This document shows positions 1 through 7,781 of a stretch of 52,438 nucleotides of DNA, piece by piece. Origin of the DNA: Planctomycetota bacterium (lineage in GTDB: Bacteria; Planctomycetota; Phycisphaerae; Sedimentisphaerales; Anaerobacaceae). Under the pieces are notes generated by a model, which did no database searches, was not told the DNA's origin, and saw only the letters and a list, made by a program, of their open reading frames with translations. The stretch covers positions 1 through 52,438 of the forward strand of contig JADFMM010000009.1 of NCBI GenBank assembly GCA_022563885.1, written 5' to 3'. Within the stretch, counting starts at the first letter, position 1. The number at the start of each line of letters is the position of its first letter. A program made the position numbers and the translations under genes.

Positions 1-455
1 GCTTTTTGAGTAATCGCATTGACACATGGAATACAAAGACCAATGCGACGATTTTCATACACCTCTCGAAGTGTCAAATCTCCAATAGCCGAGACCAGTC
101 CCTCTCTTAAAATCTCAGAATCAGCCGAAGGTTTCAGCAGGTGATTCATAACCCAAACGATCGATTGCAACTTCGAAATAGGCTTGGGACGTGAAAACAC
201 TCTTGGTCCAACATCGGTATAAAAGCTTGTGATTGTTTTTAAGGGAATACCAGCAGCAAGTGCACATGCTAAGATCGCTCCCGTGCTGGTCCCACAAATC
301 AGGTCAAAACTCTTTCCAAAATCCACATTGACGATATTAGACTGTGAATTAAATAGCTGAAACAATTTACTTAAGAGCTTAGTTGTGTACAAACCTCTCA
401 TCCCACCACCATCAATCGACAGCACGCGAAAAACGCCGTTACCAGCTTTCCCCAT
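1..455 (-). CDS. patatin-like phospholipase, N-terminal part (runs off window)
   Basis: This is an N-terminal fragment of about 151 codons, open to the left window edge. It starts at an ATG 41 bases after the integrase stop on the same strand. Near the N-terminus it has LSIDGGGMRG, the glycine-rich oxyanion-hole motif of patatins. About 40 residues later comes GTSTG, the G-x-S-x-G nucleophile elbow. The catalytic Asp would lie beyond the window. Patatins are serine/aspartate lipid acyl hydrolases, and some (CapV) are effectors of CBASS anti-phage systems. I cannot tell which kind this is without the C-terminus and the genes beyond it. G+C is about 45% over the first 300 bases, lower than the ribosomal genes nearby, which fits recent transfer. 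The ribosome binding site is weak. Confidence 0.8.
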   Translation of the reverse strand, partial: MGKAGNGVFRVLSIDGGGMRGLYTTKLLSKLFQLFNSQSNIVNVDFGKSFDLICGTSTGAILACALAAGIPLKTITSFYTDVGPRVFSRPKPISKLQSIVWVMNHLLKPSADSEILREGLVSAIGDLTLREVYENRRIGLCIPCVNAITQK

Positions 456-496
456 AAGATCACTCTATCCACATAGATTGCTTTATTGCGCTATGC

Positions 497-1669
497 TCAC
501 GCAGTCTTGATTCGTGAGTATTCGCCAAACTCCACGCTATCTGCCATCGTCTCAGGAATCAAAGCAGCATAATGTCTCCGGCAAATCTCTGGCGAATTCC
601 CCATCAATGCACTGATTTTATACAGAGACTCTCCCTTCATGGCAAGCTGAGAGCCAAAGGTGTGGCGATAGTCCAGACAGCTCCATTTGAGCCCTGATTC
701 ACGGTTCGCGTTCCGCAAGTCGCGGCTAAAGTTGTCCGGGTCATAGTGGCACCCTTGGGGCGAAGGGAAAAACCATCGTCCCGGCGTAATCTTGGGCCGG
801 TATTGCTCCAGGTAAGCTCGCAAGGCAGAACTAATAGGCACGGCTCGGTTGACCTTGGTCTTGGGCTCCCAGTGAACCCCTTGGATGGTCTTGGCCTGGA
901 CCCGGATCATTCCGAAGGCCCCGCCCTTTAGATCGATGTCGGGCAGAGTCAACCAAAGAGCCTCTTCCCTTCGAAGCCCGGCATAGATGTAGGTGGCCAC
1001 CAGTGTTTTCAGCAACGGGTTGTCCTCCAAGGCGGCCAACTGCTCATCGATCTGACTGAGTGTCAGAAACCGAATCTCGGAGGCATGCTCCTTGTACTTG
1101 CTGACCTTGGCCACTGGATTGGTCCCGCCCGGCATGCGGACCCCCTGCTCCTCGATGGCCCAGTTGAACAGCCGGTGGATAATCTCGCGGCAACGGTTGG
1201 CCGTCTTGGGGGCCAGTCCCCTGCTGCGGACATGGGAAGATATGAAGTTTGAGACGTCCGCCGTCGTGATCTGCTCCAGGTGGGCCACCTCGATGACACT
1301 GAGCTTGCAGCGTCGGTCCTGCCCTTCCTTCGGGGGCCGCTTCATGGCCCGGACACTTCGCTTGCGGCTATTGACCTTCAGGGCCGGGCAGATCTCCCCA
1401 AACATAGTCCGTAGGTAGTAGACATCGGTCTGGGCACTCTTCTCAGTTTTGATGGTCCGGATGTGTTCGGCGTAGCGTTGCAGGATGTCCGGGAGCTGGG
1501 TCTTGCTGGGCAAGGGGTTAGTTTCACCCATGAACTGGCTCGATTCAAACTGCCGCAGCTTTTCCTTGGCGATCTGGTAGACCCCAGTCGCCAGGCTTCG
1601 ACGTTTGAGTTTTCTTCCGGCCCGCCATTGCAGGTAATAGACTTTGTTGCGTTTGACAAGACTTGCCAT
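497..1669 (-). CDS. tyrosine recombinase / phage-type integrase
   Basis: A 390-residue site-specific recombinase. The ATG at 1669 is preceded by AGGAG nine bases upstream; the frame is open further upstream but runs through the tRNA terminator. The N-terminal part resembles an SAM-like core-binding domain and the C-terminal half the catalytic domain. Visible catalytic residues are Arg233 (AGLRREE), a Lys near 270-272, Arg335 (DYRHTF) and the nucleophile Tyr367 (RRHYAAL). The two usual histidines appear replaced: Leu332 where HxxR has His, and Asn358 where a His or Trp is common. The gene lies just past the 3' end of tRNA-fMet and points away from it, a typical position for the integrase of an element inserted at a tRNA gene. 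Its G+C is higher than that of the patatin gene that follows. Confidence 0.9.
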   Translation of the reverse strand: MASLVKRNKVYYLQWRAGRKLKRRSLATGVYQIAKEKLRQFESSQFMGETNPLPSKTQLPDILQRYAEHIRTIKTEKSAQTDVYYLRTMFGEICPALKVNSRKRSVRAMKRPPKEGQDRRCKLSVIEVAHLEQITTADVSNFISSHVRSRGLAPKTANRCREIIHRLFNWAIEEQGVRMPGGTNPVAKVSKYKEHASEIRFLTLSQIDEQLAALEDNPLLKTLVATYIYAGLRREEALWLTLPDIDLKGGAFGMIRVQAKTIQGVHWEPKTKVNRAVPISSALRAYLEQYRPKITPGRWFFPSPQGCHYDPDNFSRDLRNANRESGLKWSCLDYRHTFGSQLAMKGESLYKISALMGNSPEICRRHYAALIPETMADSVEFGEYSRIKTA

Positions 1670-1770
1670 GGTACAGAACTCCTGACAAAAACACGGTTGG
1701 TTTCTGTGCGAGTCCTGGCATGGGGTAAAAGGTGATGTACAATCTGATGTACAAAACGCCTGAAAAGCCC

Positions 1771-1801
1771 AAAAAAAAAGACTCGCAGATTTCTGCAAGT
1801 C
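1771..1801 (-). terminator. rho-independent terminator after tRNA-fMet
   Basis: On the minus strand a 10-bp stem (GACTTGCAGA / TCTGCGAGTC, one G-T pair) with a two-base loop is followed by nine T residues. It starts 17 bases past the 3' end of tRNA-fMet and should end that transcript before the integrase gene. Confidence 0.85.
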
Positions 1802-1817
1802 CTTTATTTGTAAGCAA

Positions 1818-1891
1818 TAGCGGGGACAGGATTCGAACCTGCGACCTCCGGGTTATGGGCCCGACGAGCTACCAGACTGCTCTACCCCGCA
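1818..1891 (-). tRNA. initiator tRNA-fMet (CAT)
   Basis: A 74-nt cloverleaf with anticodon CAT. Two initiator hallmarks are visible: three consecutive G-C pairs at the base of the anticodon stem (GGG...CCC) and an unpaired 1:72 position (T1 opposite T72). CCA is not encoded. The T-arm GGTTCGAATCC is intact. It is the last gene of the long minus-strand ribosomal run and is followed by its own terminator. Its 3' half is the likely attachment site for the neighbouring integrase, but the second copy expected at the far end of such an element is outside the window. Confidence 0.95.
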
Positions 1892-1938
1892 ATCAAGTAA
1901 GCGGAAACTATATCAAGCGATATTGTGTAGGTCAAAGA

Positions 1939-2358
1939 TTATTCCAGTTTTTTCTTTATTTCCGCCGCCATCCTGCCCATCTGGCCCTCTGCATACGACT
2001 GCGCGGGCCAATTTTGCATGAAACCGTCGCCGGCAAAGCGCGGGATGATGTGAAAATGCACATGATCGACCGACTGTCCCGCCACTCTACCATTGTTGCA
2101 CAGGCAGTTGTACCCATCGCACTGGGTCGCTTTGACGACGGCGTGGGCGATGCGGCCCAGTACTTGACTCACGGCCTGCAACGACTCCGGAGGGCATGTA
2201 TGTAAGGTGTCGGCATGTGTTTTCGGTATCACCAGCGTGTGACCAGGCTGTATGGGACCGGTGTCTAGGAACGCCACCACCTGAGGATCGTCGTAGACGA
2301 CAGCGGCCGGTAGGTCACCGGCCACGATTCTACAGAATATGCAATCACTGCTCTTCAT
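1939..2358 (-). CDS. HIT-family hydrolase
   Basis: A 139-residue histidine-triad protein. The N-terminus has CIFCRI, the common start of bacterial HIT proteins with one half of a zinc knuckle. The active-site motif HVHFHIIPR (H-x-H-x-H) lies in the C-terminal third. Family members hydrolyse nucleotide phosphoramidates or dinucleoside polyphosphates in the cytoplasm; the physiological substrate here is unknown. It sits 45 bases downstream of rplQ on the same strand and may be the last protein gene of the alpha-type block. Confidence 0.9.
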   Translation of the reverse strand: MKSSDCIFCRIVAGDLPAAVVYDDPQVVAFLDTGPIQPGHTLVIPKTHADTLHTCPPESLQAVSQVLGRIAHAVVKATQCDGYNCLCNNGRVAGQSVDHVHFHIIPRFAGDGFMQNWPAQSYAEGQMGRMAAEIKKKLE

Positions 2359-2403
2359 CTGTTTTGCGATGCTAGGCTGACGACCAAAGTGAGAACCTAT
2401 TCT

Positions 2404-2943
2404 CTATTCCTGACTGCTCTCCTCGCCGGCGGTCTCTGCCGCCGGGGACTCCTCTTTGGGCTCAGGAGGACCAGCATCGGTCTTGGCGGCGGGCGCCGCA
2501 TGCACAGTCCTCCGTGACTTGGACTTCTTCCCCCGCTGATCATCCTGCCCGACCAGCTGCAGCAATACGACCTCTCCGTTGTCGCCCAGTCGCCGTTTCG
2601 CTAGACGGATGATTCGGGTATACCCCCCCGAGCGGTCGAGGTAACGGGGCCCGATCTCGCTGAAAAGTTTTCCAACGACGGTCCCTTTTTTTACCATACT
2701 GCCATCTTCTTCAACGAGAAGCGCCCGATTGCCAAGCAGAGAGATCGCGCGACGTCGATGATGAAGAGACCCCTTCTTGGCCAAAGTGATGAGCTTTTCA
2801 GCGAAGGACTTTACCTCTTTCGCCTTTTGTATGGTTGTCGAGATGGTTTCGTGCTCAAAGAGCGAAGCCACGATGTTTCGGCGCAACGCCAATCGATGCT
2901 CACTGGTTCGACTCAGTCTTCGCCCTGCTACTCTATGACGCAT
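2404..2943 (-). CDS. rplQ: 50S ribosomal protein L17
   Basis: A 179-residue L17, a large-subunit protein near the exit-tunnel region. The N-terminus MRHRVAGRRLSRTSEHR is the family signature. The core covers about the first 125 residues. The last 45 or so are an Ala/Pro/Glu-rich low-complexity tail absent from the roughly 127-residue E. coli protein, so likely disordered. It follows rpoA at the end of the alpha-type block, the usual order. Confidence 0.97.
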   Translation of the reverse strand: MRHRVAGRRLSRTSEHRLALRRNIVASLFEHETISTTIQKAKEVKSFAEKLITLAKKGSLHHRRRAISLLGNRALLVEEDGSMVKKGTVVGKLFSEIGPRYLDRSGGYTRIIRLAKRRLGDNGEVVLLQLVGQDDQRGKKSKSRRTVHAAPAAKTDAGPPEPKEESPAAETAGEESSQE

Positions 2944-3001
2944 GTGTCTATAAACCTCAATTATTCGGCTTTAGGGACCTGGCTATCACACGGCCCATGC
3001 T

Positions 3002-4006
3002 TTACACGTGGAGATCAGACATTCCCAACGTTAAACCGATGTCTCCGAGCTTCCTTTTGATTTCGCGTAGCGACGTCTTACCGAAGCTTCTTATCTTCAG
3101 CAGTTCCGGCTCACTCAACTTAACCAGTTCACCAACCGTCTCCATTTCTTCAGATTCGAGACAGTTGCTGGCACGCACTGAGAGTTCTAATTCCTGAATG
3201 GGTATTGCAAGTTTCCTGGCCAACTCTTCGTCGATGGGTTTATCTTCGCTTAGGTCTTCGATCACCGGCCCGTCCACGGTGGCCTGTCCCAAATCGTTGT
3301 ACTGTACAAAGGGATTCACATGCTTCCGGAGTATCTTGGCGGCTTCAACCAAGGCCATGTCGGGCGTCACCGTGCCATCGGTCCAGATTTCCAGCGTCAA
3401 GAAGTCGTAGTTGGTTTTCTGACCCACCCGAGTGTCCTCGGTAGAGTAGCGCACACGGAGGACAGGCGAGTAAACGGCATCCAGCTCGATTCGCCCCACT
3501 TCCTGATCAAATCGGTCGGCAACGGCAACACGTTCGGACGCGGGCACATAACCCCGGCCATTACTCACGAGCATTTCCATTTCAAAATCGATGTCTTCTG
3601 TCAGGGTCGCCAAGACTGTATCCGGGTTGATCACTTCAATCGCTGGATCCGGCACGATATCGAGTGCCCTCACCACACCCACCTTGTTCGCGGCCACTTT
3701 CATCGTCTTGGGCTCATCGCCGCGGAGACGCACGACCAGTCCTTTGACATTCAAGACCAGGTCCGTGGCATCTTCCATCACACCCTTTATTGAGGTAAAC
3801 TCATGGTCCACACCTCGGATCTTGACACTCGTGACGGCGCTGCCTTCCAAAGAGGAAAGCAAGACGCGTCTTAGACTGTTTCCAATCGTGGTACCAAAAC
3901 CTCTTTCAAACGGCTCAACAAAAAAGCGGCCATACTTGTCACTTGATACCTTCGTATCACGCTCAACACGCGTTGGCAACTCCAAACCACGCCAGGTAAC
4001 TCGCAT
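3002..4006 (-). CDS. rpoA: RNA polymerase subunit alpha
   Basis: A 334-residue alpha subunit. I place the start at the ATG at 4006 (MRVTWRGLELP) because GGAGG lies five bases before it; the frame extends a few codons further to a TTG without such a site. The N-terminal dimerisation domain contains RRVLLSSLEGSAVTSVKI and the C-terminal domain NCLESEEMETVGELV with the helix-hairpin-helix LLKIRSFGKTSLREIKRKL, which binds UP-element DNA and activators. It forms the platform on which beta and beta-prime (rpoB and rpoC, same run) assemble. The gene lies between rpsD and rplQ as usual. Confidence 0.98.
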   Translation of the reverse strand: MRVTWRGLELPTRVERDTKVSSDKYGRFFVEPFERGFGTTIGNSLRRVLLSSLEGSAVTSVKIRGVDHEFTSIKGVMEDATDLVLNVKGLVVRLRGDEPKTMKVAANKVGVVRALDIVPDPAIEVINPDTVLATLTEDIDFEMEMLVSNGRGYVPASERVAVADRFDQEVGRIELDAVYSPVLRVRYSTEDTRVGQKTNYDFLTLEIWTDGTVTPDMALVEAAKILRKHVNPFVQYNDLGQATVDGPVIEDLSEDKPIDEELARKLAIPIQELELSVRASNCLESEEMETVGELVKLSEPELLKIRSFGKTSLREIKRKLGDIGLTLGMSDLHV

Positions 4007-4113
4007 ATAGGCCTCCGAATTCAAATCCTACTCTATTTCAACCGCACAGCATCCATCGTATCTACCCGCTGCGCGGCTTTGTTTAAGTGACTAGCTAGCG
4101 TCCCGCAGCTACA

Positions 4114-4746
4114 CTACCGGGAACAAAACTCGACGACCAACTGCTCCTCGACGGGGATTTGGATGTCATCCCGGGTAGGCAATGCTACTACAGTCGCTTC
4201 GAAATTGGCACGATCCAACTGCAGCCATTCCTGAGTCGTAAAGTTAGGATTAGCATCCAGTTGCAGCTTGATATAATTCTTGCTCTTATCCGATTGCTTG
4301 AGGGTGATCTTGTCGCCAGTTCGCACGCTGAAACTGCTCACATTGACTTTTCGACCATTGACCTTGATATGGCCATGCGTGATCATCATGCGCGCCGCCT
4401 TTCGAGACGGTGCGAAACTCAACTTGTAGATGATGTTGTCGAGCCGTCTCTCCAGCAACTGGAGTAACACCTCACCGGTGTTTCCCTTGGTGCTCTCGGC
4501 TTTACGAAAGCATCGCATGAAGGCGCCTTCAAGAATGCCGTAGTAACGCTTCACTTTTTGCTTTTCACGAAGCCGGATCCCGTACTCACTGGGCCTCGGT
4601 CGGCGCCATCCATGCATTCCAGGCGCAAGATTGCGTTGCCGCTTCTCGATTTGACATTTAGCCGTGTCGCATTTCACACCTTTGAGGAACAACTTCATTC
4701 CCTCGCGGCGACATATTCGACAGGCCGGACCAAGATAACGTCCCAT
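4114..4746 (-). CDS. rpsD: 30S ribosomal protein S4
   Basis: A 210-residue S4, a primary 16S rRNA binder that nucleates 30S assembly. The N-terminus keeps the zinc-binding form (CRICRREG and, about 15 residues later, CDTAKC). The S4 RNA-binding fold is seen at RRLDNIIYKLSFAPSRKAAR with ITHGHIKVNGRKV after it. It is separated from the upstream rpsK by a 217-base gap almost entirely filled by a short inverted-repeat element. In many bacteria S4 represses this block by binding the leader RNA; no such site is evident here. Confidence 0.97.
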   Translation of the reverse strand: MGRYLGPACRICRREGMKLFLKGVKCDTAKCQIEKRQRNLAPGMHGWRRPRPSEYGIRLREKQKVKRYYGILEGAFMRCFRKAESTKGNTGEVLLQLLERRLDNIIYKLSFAPSRKAARMMITHGHIKVNGRKVNVSSFSVRTGDKITLKQSDKSKNYIKLQLDANPNFTTQEWLQLDRANFEATVVALPTRDDIQIPVEEQLVVEFCSR

Positions 4747-4783
4747 TTAATCACTATCTCCAAAAAAGGATCCTACGCGGTTT

Positions 4784-4964
4784 GAGAATCGGCAAAAAAT
4801 AATCGGGCAATTTGAGGTCCAAGTGTGCCCCATGTTGGGTCGCGCCAATTTGAGCGAAACCACAGGCATAGCTGTTCTACGTTGCGGATGTCGGGATTGA
4901 GAAGCGATCCAAGATGGGGTGCAATTGGGCATTCAAAAGTCCAAGTTTTTTTTTGCCGGTCCCT
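4784..4964 (+). repeat. MITE-like inverted-repeat element, copy 1 (rpsK-rpsD gap)
   Basis: About 180 bases with imperfect terminal inverted repeats: left GAGAATCGGCAAAAAATAA, right end complementing GAGGGACCGGCAAAAAA. It matches the element at 49450-49635 (which is inverted) along its whole length at roughly 85% by eye, including the shared core CAATTGGGCATTCAAAAGTC. There is no transposase inside. The right end abuts the rpsK stop codon (TGA directly followed by GGGACCGGC). It fills almost all of the rpsK-rpsD spacer, so it is transcribed as part of the operon RNA and could fold into a long hairpin. Confidence 0.8.
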
Positions 4965-5344
4965 CATACTCTTCTTCGCTTTGGCGGGCGACAACCGTTG
5001 TGGGGCAAAGGGGTCACATCTTCAATAGAGGAGATTCGTAAGCCGGCTGCCTGCAGGGCTGATATAGCCGGTTCTCGACCGGCTCCGGGCCCCTTGACCC
5101 TGATCTCGACTTCTCGAACACCATTTCTCTTGGCAGCACTCGCACAACGCTGTGCTGACTGTTGAGCCGCAAACGGTGAGCTCTTGCGAGATCCCTTGAA
5201 TCCAACGCAGCCAGACGATCCGCAACAAATCGTGTCACCCTCCATGTCCGTAATGGTGATCAAGGTGTTGTTGAAGCTAGCCTTAATGTGAACGATGGCG
5301 CGGGCGACGTTCTTTCTCGGTTTTTTCTTTTGACTCTTTGCCAT
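4964..5344 (-). CDS. rpsK: 30S ribosomal protein S11
   Basis: A 126-residue S11, which binds 16S rRNA at the platform and contacts mRNA in the E site. Family marks are [15 protein letters not shown] near the N-terminus and the C-terminal [15 protein letters not shown]. Several cysteines ([13 protein letters not shown]) replace the usual small residues. It is 26 bases after rpsM. The stop codon TGA coincides with the outer edge of a short inverted-repeat element, so the coding sequence ends exactly where the element starts. Confidence 0.97.
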   Translation of the reverse strand: MAKSQKKKPRKNVARAIVHIKASFNNTLITITDMEGDTICCGSSGCVGFKGSRKSSPFAAQQSAQRCASAAKRNGVREVEIRVKGPGAGREPAISALQAAGLRISSIEDVTPLPHNGCRPPKRRRV

Positions 5345-5370
5345 GTTTTTCCTTCAGCACCTGTTAATGA

Positions 5371-5751
5371 TCAATGCCCCTTGACACTCTTCTTGCCCGC
5401 GACGGTCTTGCGAGGCCCTTTGCGCGTTCGGGCATTGCTCTGAGTGCACTGACCTCGGACGGGCAGGCCCCGTCGATGCCGGATCCCTCGGTAGCAACCA
5501 ATGTCTTTGAGACGGGTGATATTCTGAGCAACCTGTCTGCGCAGCTGCCCCCCCACGATATAGCTGCGGTCAATGATCTGGGTGATGCGACTCAGTTCAT
5601 CCTCAGTGAGCTGCTCCGCCTTGACCGTGCCGTCAATCTTGGCCTCTTTGAGGATTTCGCCCGCGGAAAATCGACCAATTCCCGGGATATAGGTCAACGA
5701 AATCCAGATCTGTTTTTTTTCAGGGATGTCATTACCGACGATACGTGGCAT
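5371..5751 (-). CDS. rpsM: 30S ribosomal protein S13
   Basis: A 126-residue S13, a head protein that bridges to the 50S subunit and contacts the P-site tRNA. It begins with [10 protein letters not shown], has the helix-hairpin-helix ITYIPG-like segment ([12 protein letters not shown]), then [16 protein letters not shown] and the basic tail [16 protein letters not shown]. The position after VRGQ, usually Arg-Thr, reads Cys-Thr here. It precedes rpsK and follows rpmJ, the standard order. Confidence 0.97.
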   Translation of the reverse strand: MPRIVGNDIPEKKQIWISLTYIPGIGRFSAGEILKEAKIDGTVKAEQLTEDELSRITQIIDRSYIVGGQLRRQVAQNITRLKDIGCYRGIRHRRGLPVRGQCTQSNARTRKGPRKTVAGKKSVKGH

Positions 5752-5820
5752 ATGGGCTCCTTAAACGCTTTGCTTTGGGGTCTAACGACCCGACACGTAG
5801 GGCATCGACCTTATCCTTAG

Positions 5821-5934
5821 TTATCCTTGCCGCTGTTTGTGGCGGGGATTGGTACAGATGACCCGAACAACGCCCCTGCGGCGTATCACCTTGCACTGTT
5901 CACAGATTCGTTTTACCGAGCTTCTTACTTTCAT
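5821..5934 (-). CDS. rpmJ: 50S ribosomal protein L36
   Basis: A 37-residue reading frame from ATG at 5934: [15 protein letters not shown], then [19 protein letters not shown]. It is the zinc-binding form (CxxC, then C and H in ICTNPRHKQ). It lies between infA and rpsM, its normal position in the spc/alpha junction, with 50 bases to infA. Confidence 0.95.
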   Translation of the reverse strand: MKVRSSVKRICEQCKVIRRRGVVRVICTNPRHKQRQG

Positions 5935-5984
5935 GATCACAATCCTGACATCAAAATAAAACTCCTGTTTGTCACGGTGAACCC

Positions 5985-6200
5985 TCAATGACGAAGGACG
6001 ATGCGGCCCCGGGTCAAATCATAGGGCGACATTTCGACAGTGACGGTATCACCTGCCAAGATGCGAATGAAGTGCATACGCATCTTGCCGGAGACATGCG
6101 CAACGATCTTGTGTCCGTTTTCTAGTTCAACCTTGAATACCGCATTCGGCAAGGCATCGGTCACTTTGGCCTGCAGTCGTATTGCCTCTTTTTTCGCCAT
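5985..6200 (-). CDS. infA: translation initiation factor IF-1
   Basis: A 71-residue IF-1, normal length. It has the S1/OB-fold segment [23 protein letters not shown] and ends with [17 protein letters not shown]-1 occupies the ribosomal A site during initiation and works with IF-2 and IF-3. It lies between map and rpmJ, as in many bacterial spc-type clusters. Confidence 0.97.
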   Translation of the reverse strand: MAKKEAIRLQAKVTDALPNAVFKVELENGHKIVAHVSGKMRMHFIRILAGDTVTVEMSPYDLTRGRIVLRH

Positions 6201-6281
6201 GTCGTCGTCACTCTAGCCTGCCCTCGTTCTCTACTGCCAGGCAGCCTTATTCAATAATGGTCATCCACATGTTCGATCGCG

Positions 6282-7064
6282 CTAGTCAGGCAACGTCAAA
6301 ACCTCACAACCGGACCCGGTCATCGCGACCGTATGTTCAAAATGAGCCGAGGAACGCTTGTCGGCCGTCACCACAGTCCAACCGTTGGACAGGGTTTTGA
6401 CCGACGCGGTGCCCGCATTCAGCATCGGTTCGATGGCCAGAACCAAACCTTCGGCAAGCATAATGTCATTGTTCAACAATTCACGACTCACATAATTCGG
6501 CACGCGTGGGTCCTCGTGCAGTTGAGTCCCAATTCCGTGGCCCACAAAGTCTCTGACAACACCCAAACCAGCCTCCTTGGCACGCTGCTCCATTTTTGCG
6601 GCAACCTGACTCCATAAAATACCAGGCCTGCATTCGGCAATCGCGATTTCGAGAACCTCTTCCGTCACATCCATCAGATGACGATCCCCGTCAGACACCT
6701 TGCCAATTGCAAGGGTGCGGGCCGAATCGCCGCAATAGCCGTTCAGCTCAATGCCGTAGTCGACGCTCAGCACATCACCCTCTTCAAGGATCGTTTTGTC
6801 TGAGGGTATTCCGTGAACGACTTCATCGTTCACGGAGGCACAGATCGCCCCGGGAAAAGGAACACTGGCGTGCGGACTGCGGACGCCCTTAAACAGCGCC
6901 ACGCTGCCGGCTTCCTTTGCCATTCTCGCGGCAACCCGATCCAACTCACCCGTGCTGATTCCCGGCTGTGCCATCTCTTTCAGTTTTCGATGAACGTTGC
7001 CAACAACACTTCCAGCCTTACGCATGAGTTCGATTTCACGTCGACTGCGAAGCGTTATTGCCAT
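6282..7064 (-). CDS. map: methionine aminopeptidase, type I
   Basis: A 260-residue enzyme that removes the N-terminal methionine from nascent proteins. The start at 7064 (MAITLRSRREIELMRKAG) has AAGGAG five bases upstream; the frame is open 16 codons further but lacks such a site. The metal-ligand motifs are in order: SVDYGIELNGYCGDSART (two Asp), VGHGIGTQLHEDP (His), LAIEPML (Glu) and SSAHFEHTVAMT (Glu). It follows adk by about 50 bases. Confidence 0.96.
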   Translation of the reverse strand: MAITLRSRREIELMRKAGSVVGNVHRKLKEMAQPGISTGELDRVAARMAKEAGSVALFKGVRSPHASVPFPGAICASVNDEVVHGIPSDKTILEEGDVLSVDYGIELNGYCGDSARTLAIGKVSDGDRHLMDVTEEVLEIAIAECRPGILWSQVAAKMEQRAKEAGLGVVRDFVGHGIGTQLHEDPRVPNYVSRELLNNDIMLAEGLVLAIEPMLNAGTASVKTLSNGWTVVTADKRSSAHFEHTVAMTGSGCEVLTLPD

Positions 7065-7115
7065 CTTTCTCCTTAAACACGATCCTATCAATGTGAATGT
7101 CCTTCGAAACACATG

Positions 7116-7781
7116 TCAGACGGTCTGAGAGTCGCTCATTCGTGCCAAAATCTCTCGTATTTCCGCATGCACCGTCTCAGCGTCTCCATTGGCCTGAACG
7201 TCAAAAACGCGTACTGCACTGTTCTGGTAATACTCAACCACCGGCTTCGTTTGCTGGTGATACGTTTCCATACGTTTCTCGACGACTTCCAACTGGTCGT
7301 CCCTGCGCTGAATCAACCCCTCCCCATCATGGTCACAGATGCCCTCAACCTGAGGTTTTAAACTGATCAGGTGATAGACGGCCCCGCATTTGGGGCAACT
7401 GCGGCGTCCGCTCATGCGGTCATAGATGACATCGTCACGCACCTCTAAATTGAGGACAACGTCCAACGCTTTGCCACTCGCAGCTAGGGCCGCGTCGAGC
7501 TCTGCCCCTTGGTTGACTGTTCTCGGGAACCCATCCAGGACAAACCCGTCCGTGGCCAGATCCTCAATGGCCTTCACCATCATCTCGACGATAAGCTCGT
7601 CCGGTACCAAACCACCAGAATCCATATACCCTTGCGCTTTCTTGCCTAGGTCACTGCCCTCTGACCTCTCCTGTCGCAAGATGTCACCGCTGGACAGATG
7701 CACCAGAGTATACGCGGCTAAGAGTCGCTTGCATTGAGTCCCCTTGCCGGCCCCAGGCGCTCCCAGTAGCACGATTCTCAT
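7116..7781 (-). CDS. adk: adenylate kinase
   Basis: A 221-residue enzyme interconverting ATP + AMP and 2 ADP. The P-loop GAPGAGKGTQ begins at residue 7, the AMP-binding region has LSSGDILR, and DGFPRT is present. The LID carries a metal site, CPKCGAVYH then CDHDG (Cys, Cys, Cys, Asp). Its ATG overlaps the secY stop by four bases (ATGA), implying translational coupling, as in many secY-adk pairs. Confidence 0.97.
   Translation of the reverse strand: MRIVLLGAPGAGKGTQCKRLLAAYTLVHLSSGDILRQERSEGSDLGKKAQGYMDSGGLVPDELIVEMMVKAIEDLATDGFVLDGFPRTVNQGAELDAALAASGKALDVVLNLEVRDDVIYDRMSGRRSCPKCGAVYHLISLKPQVEGICDHDGEGLIQRRDDQLEVVEKRMETYHQQTKPVVEYYQNSAVRVFDVQANGDAETVHAEIREILARMSDSQTV

Noticed and set aside
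4747-4932. Short peptide starting MPNCTPSWIAS with a shared PNMGHTWT part in two places
   Set aside because: The similarity between the two loci is at DNA level, due to the repeat element; the frame is short and not kept at both ends.
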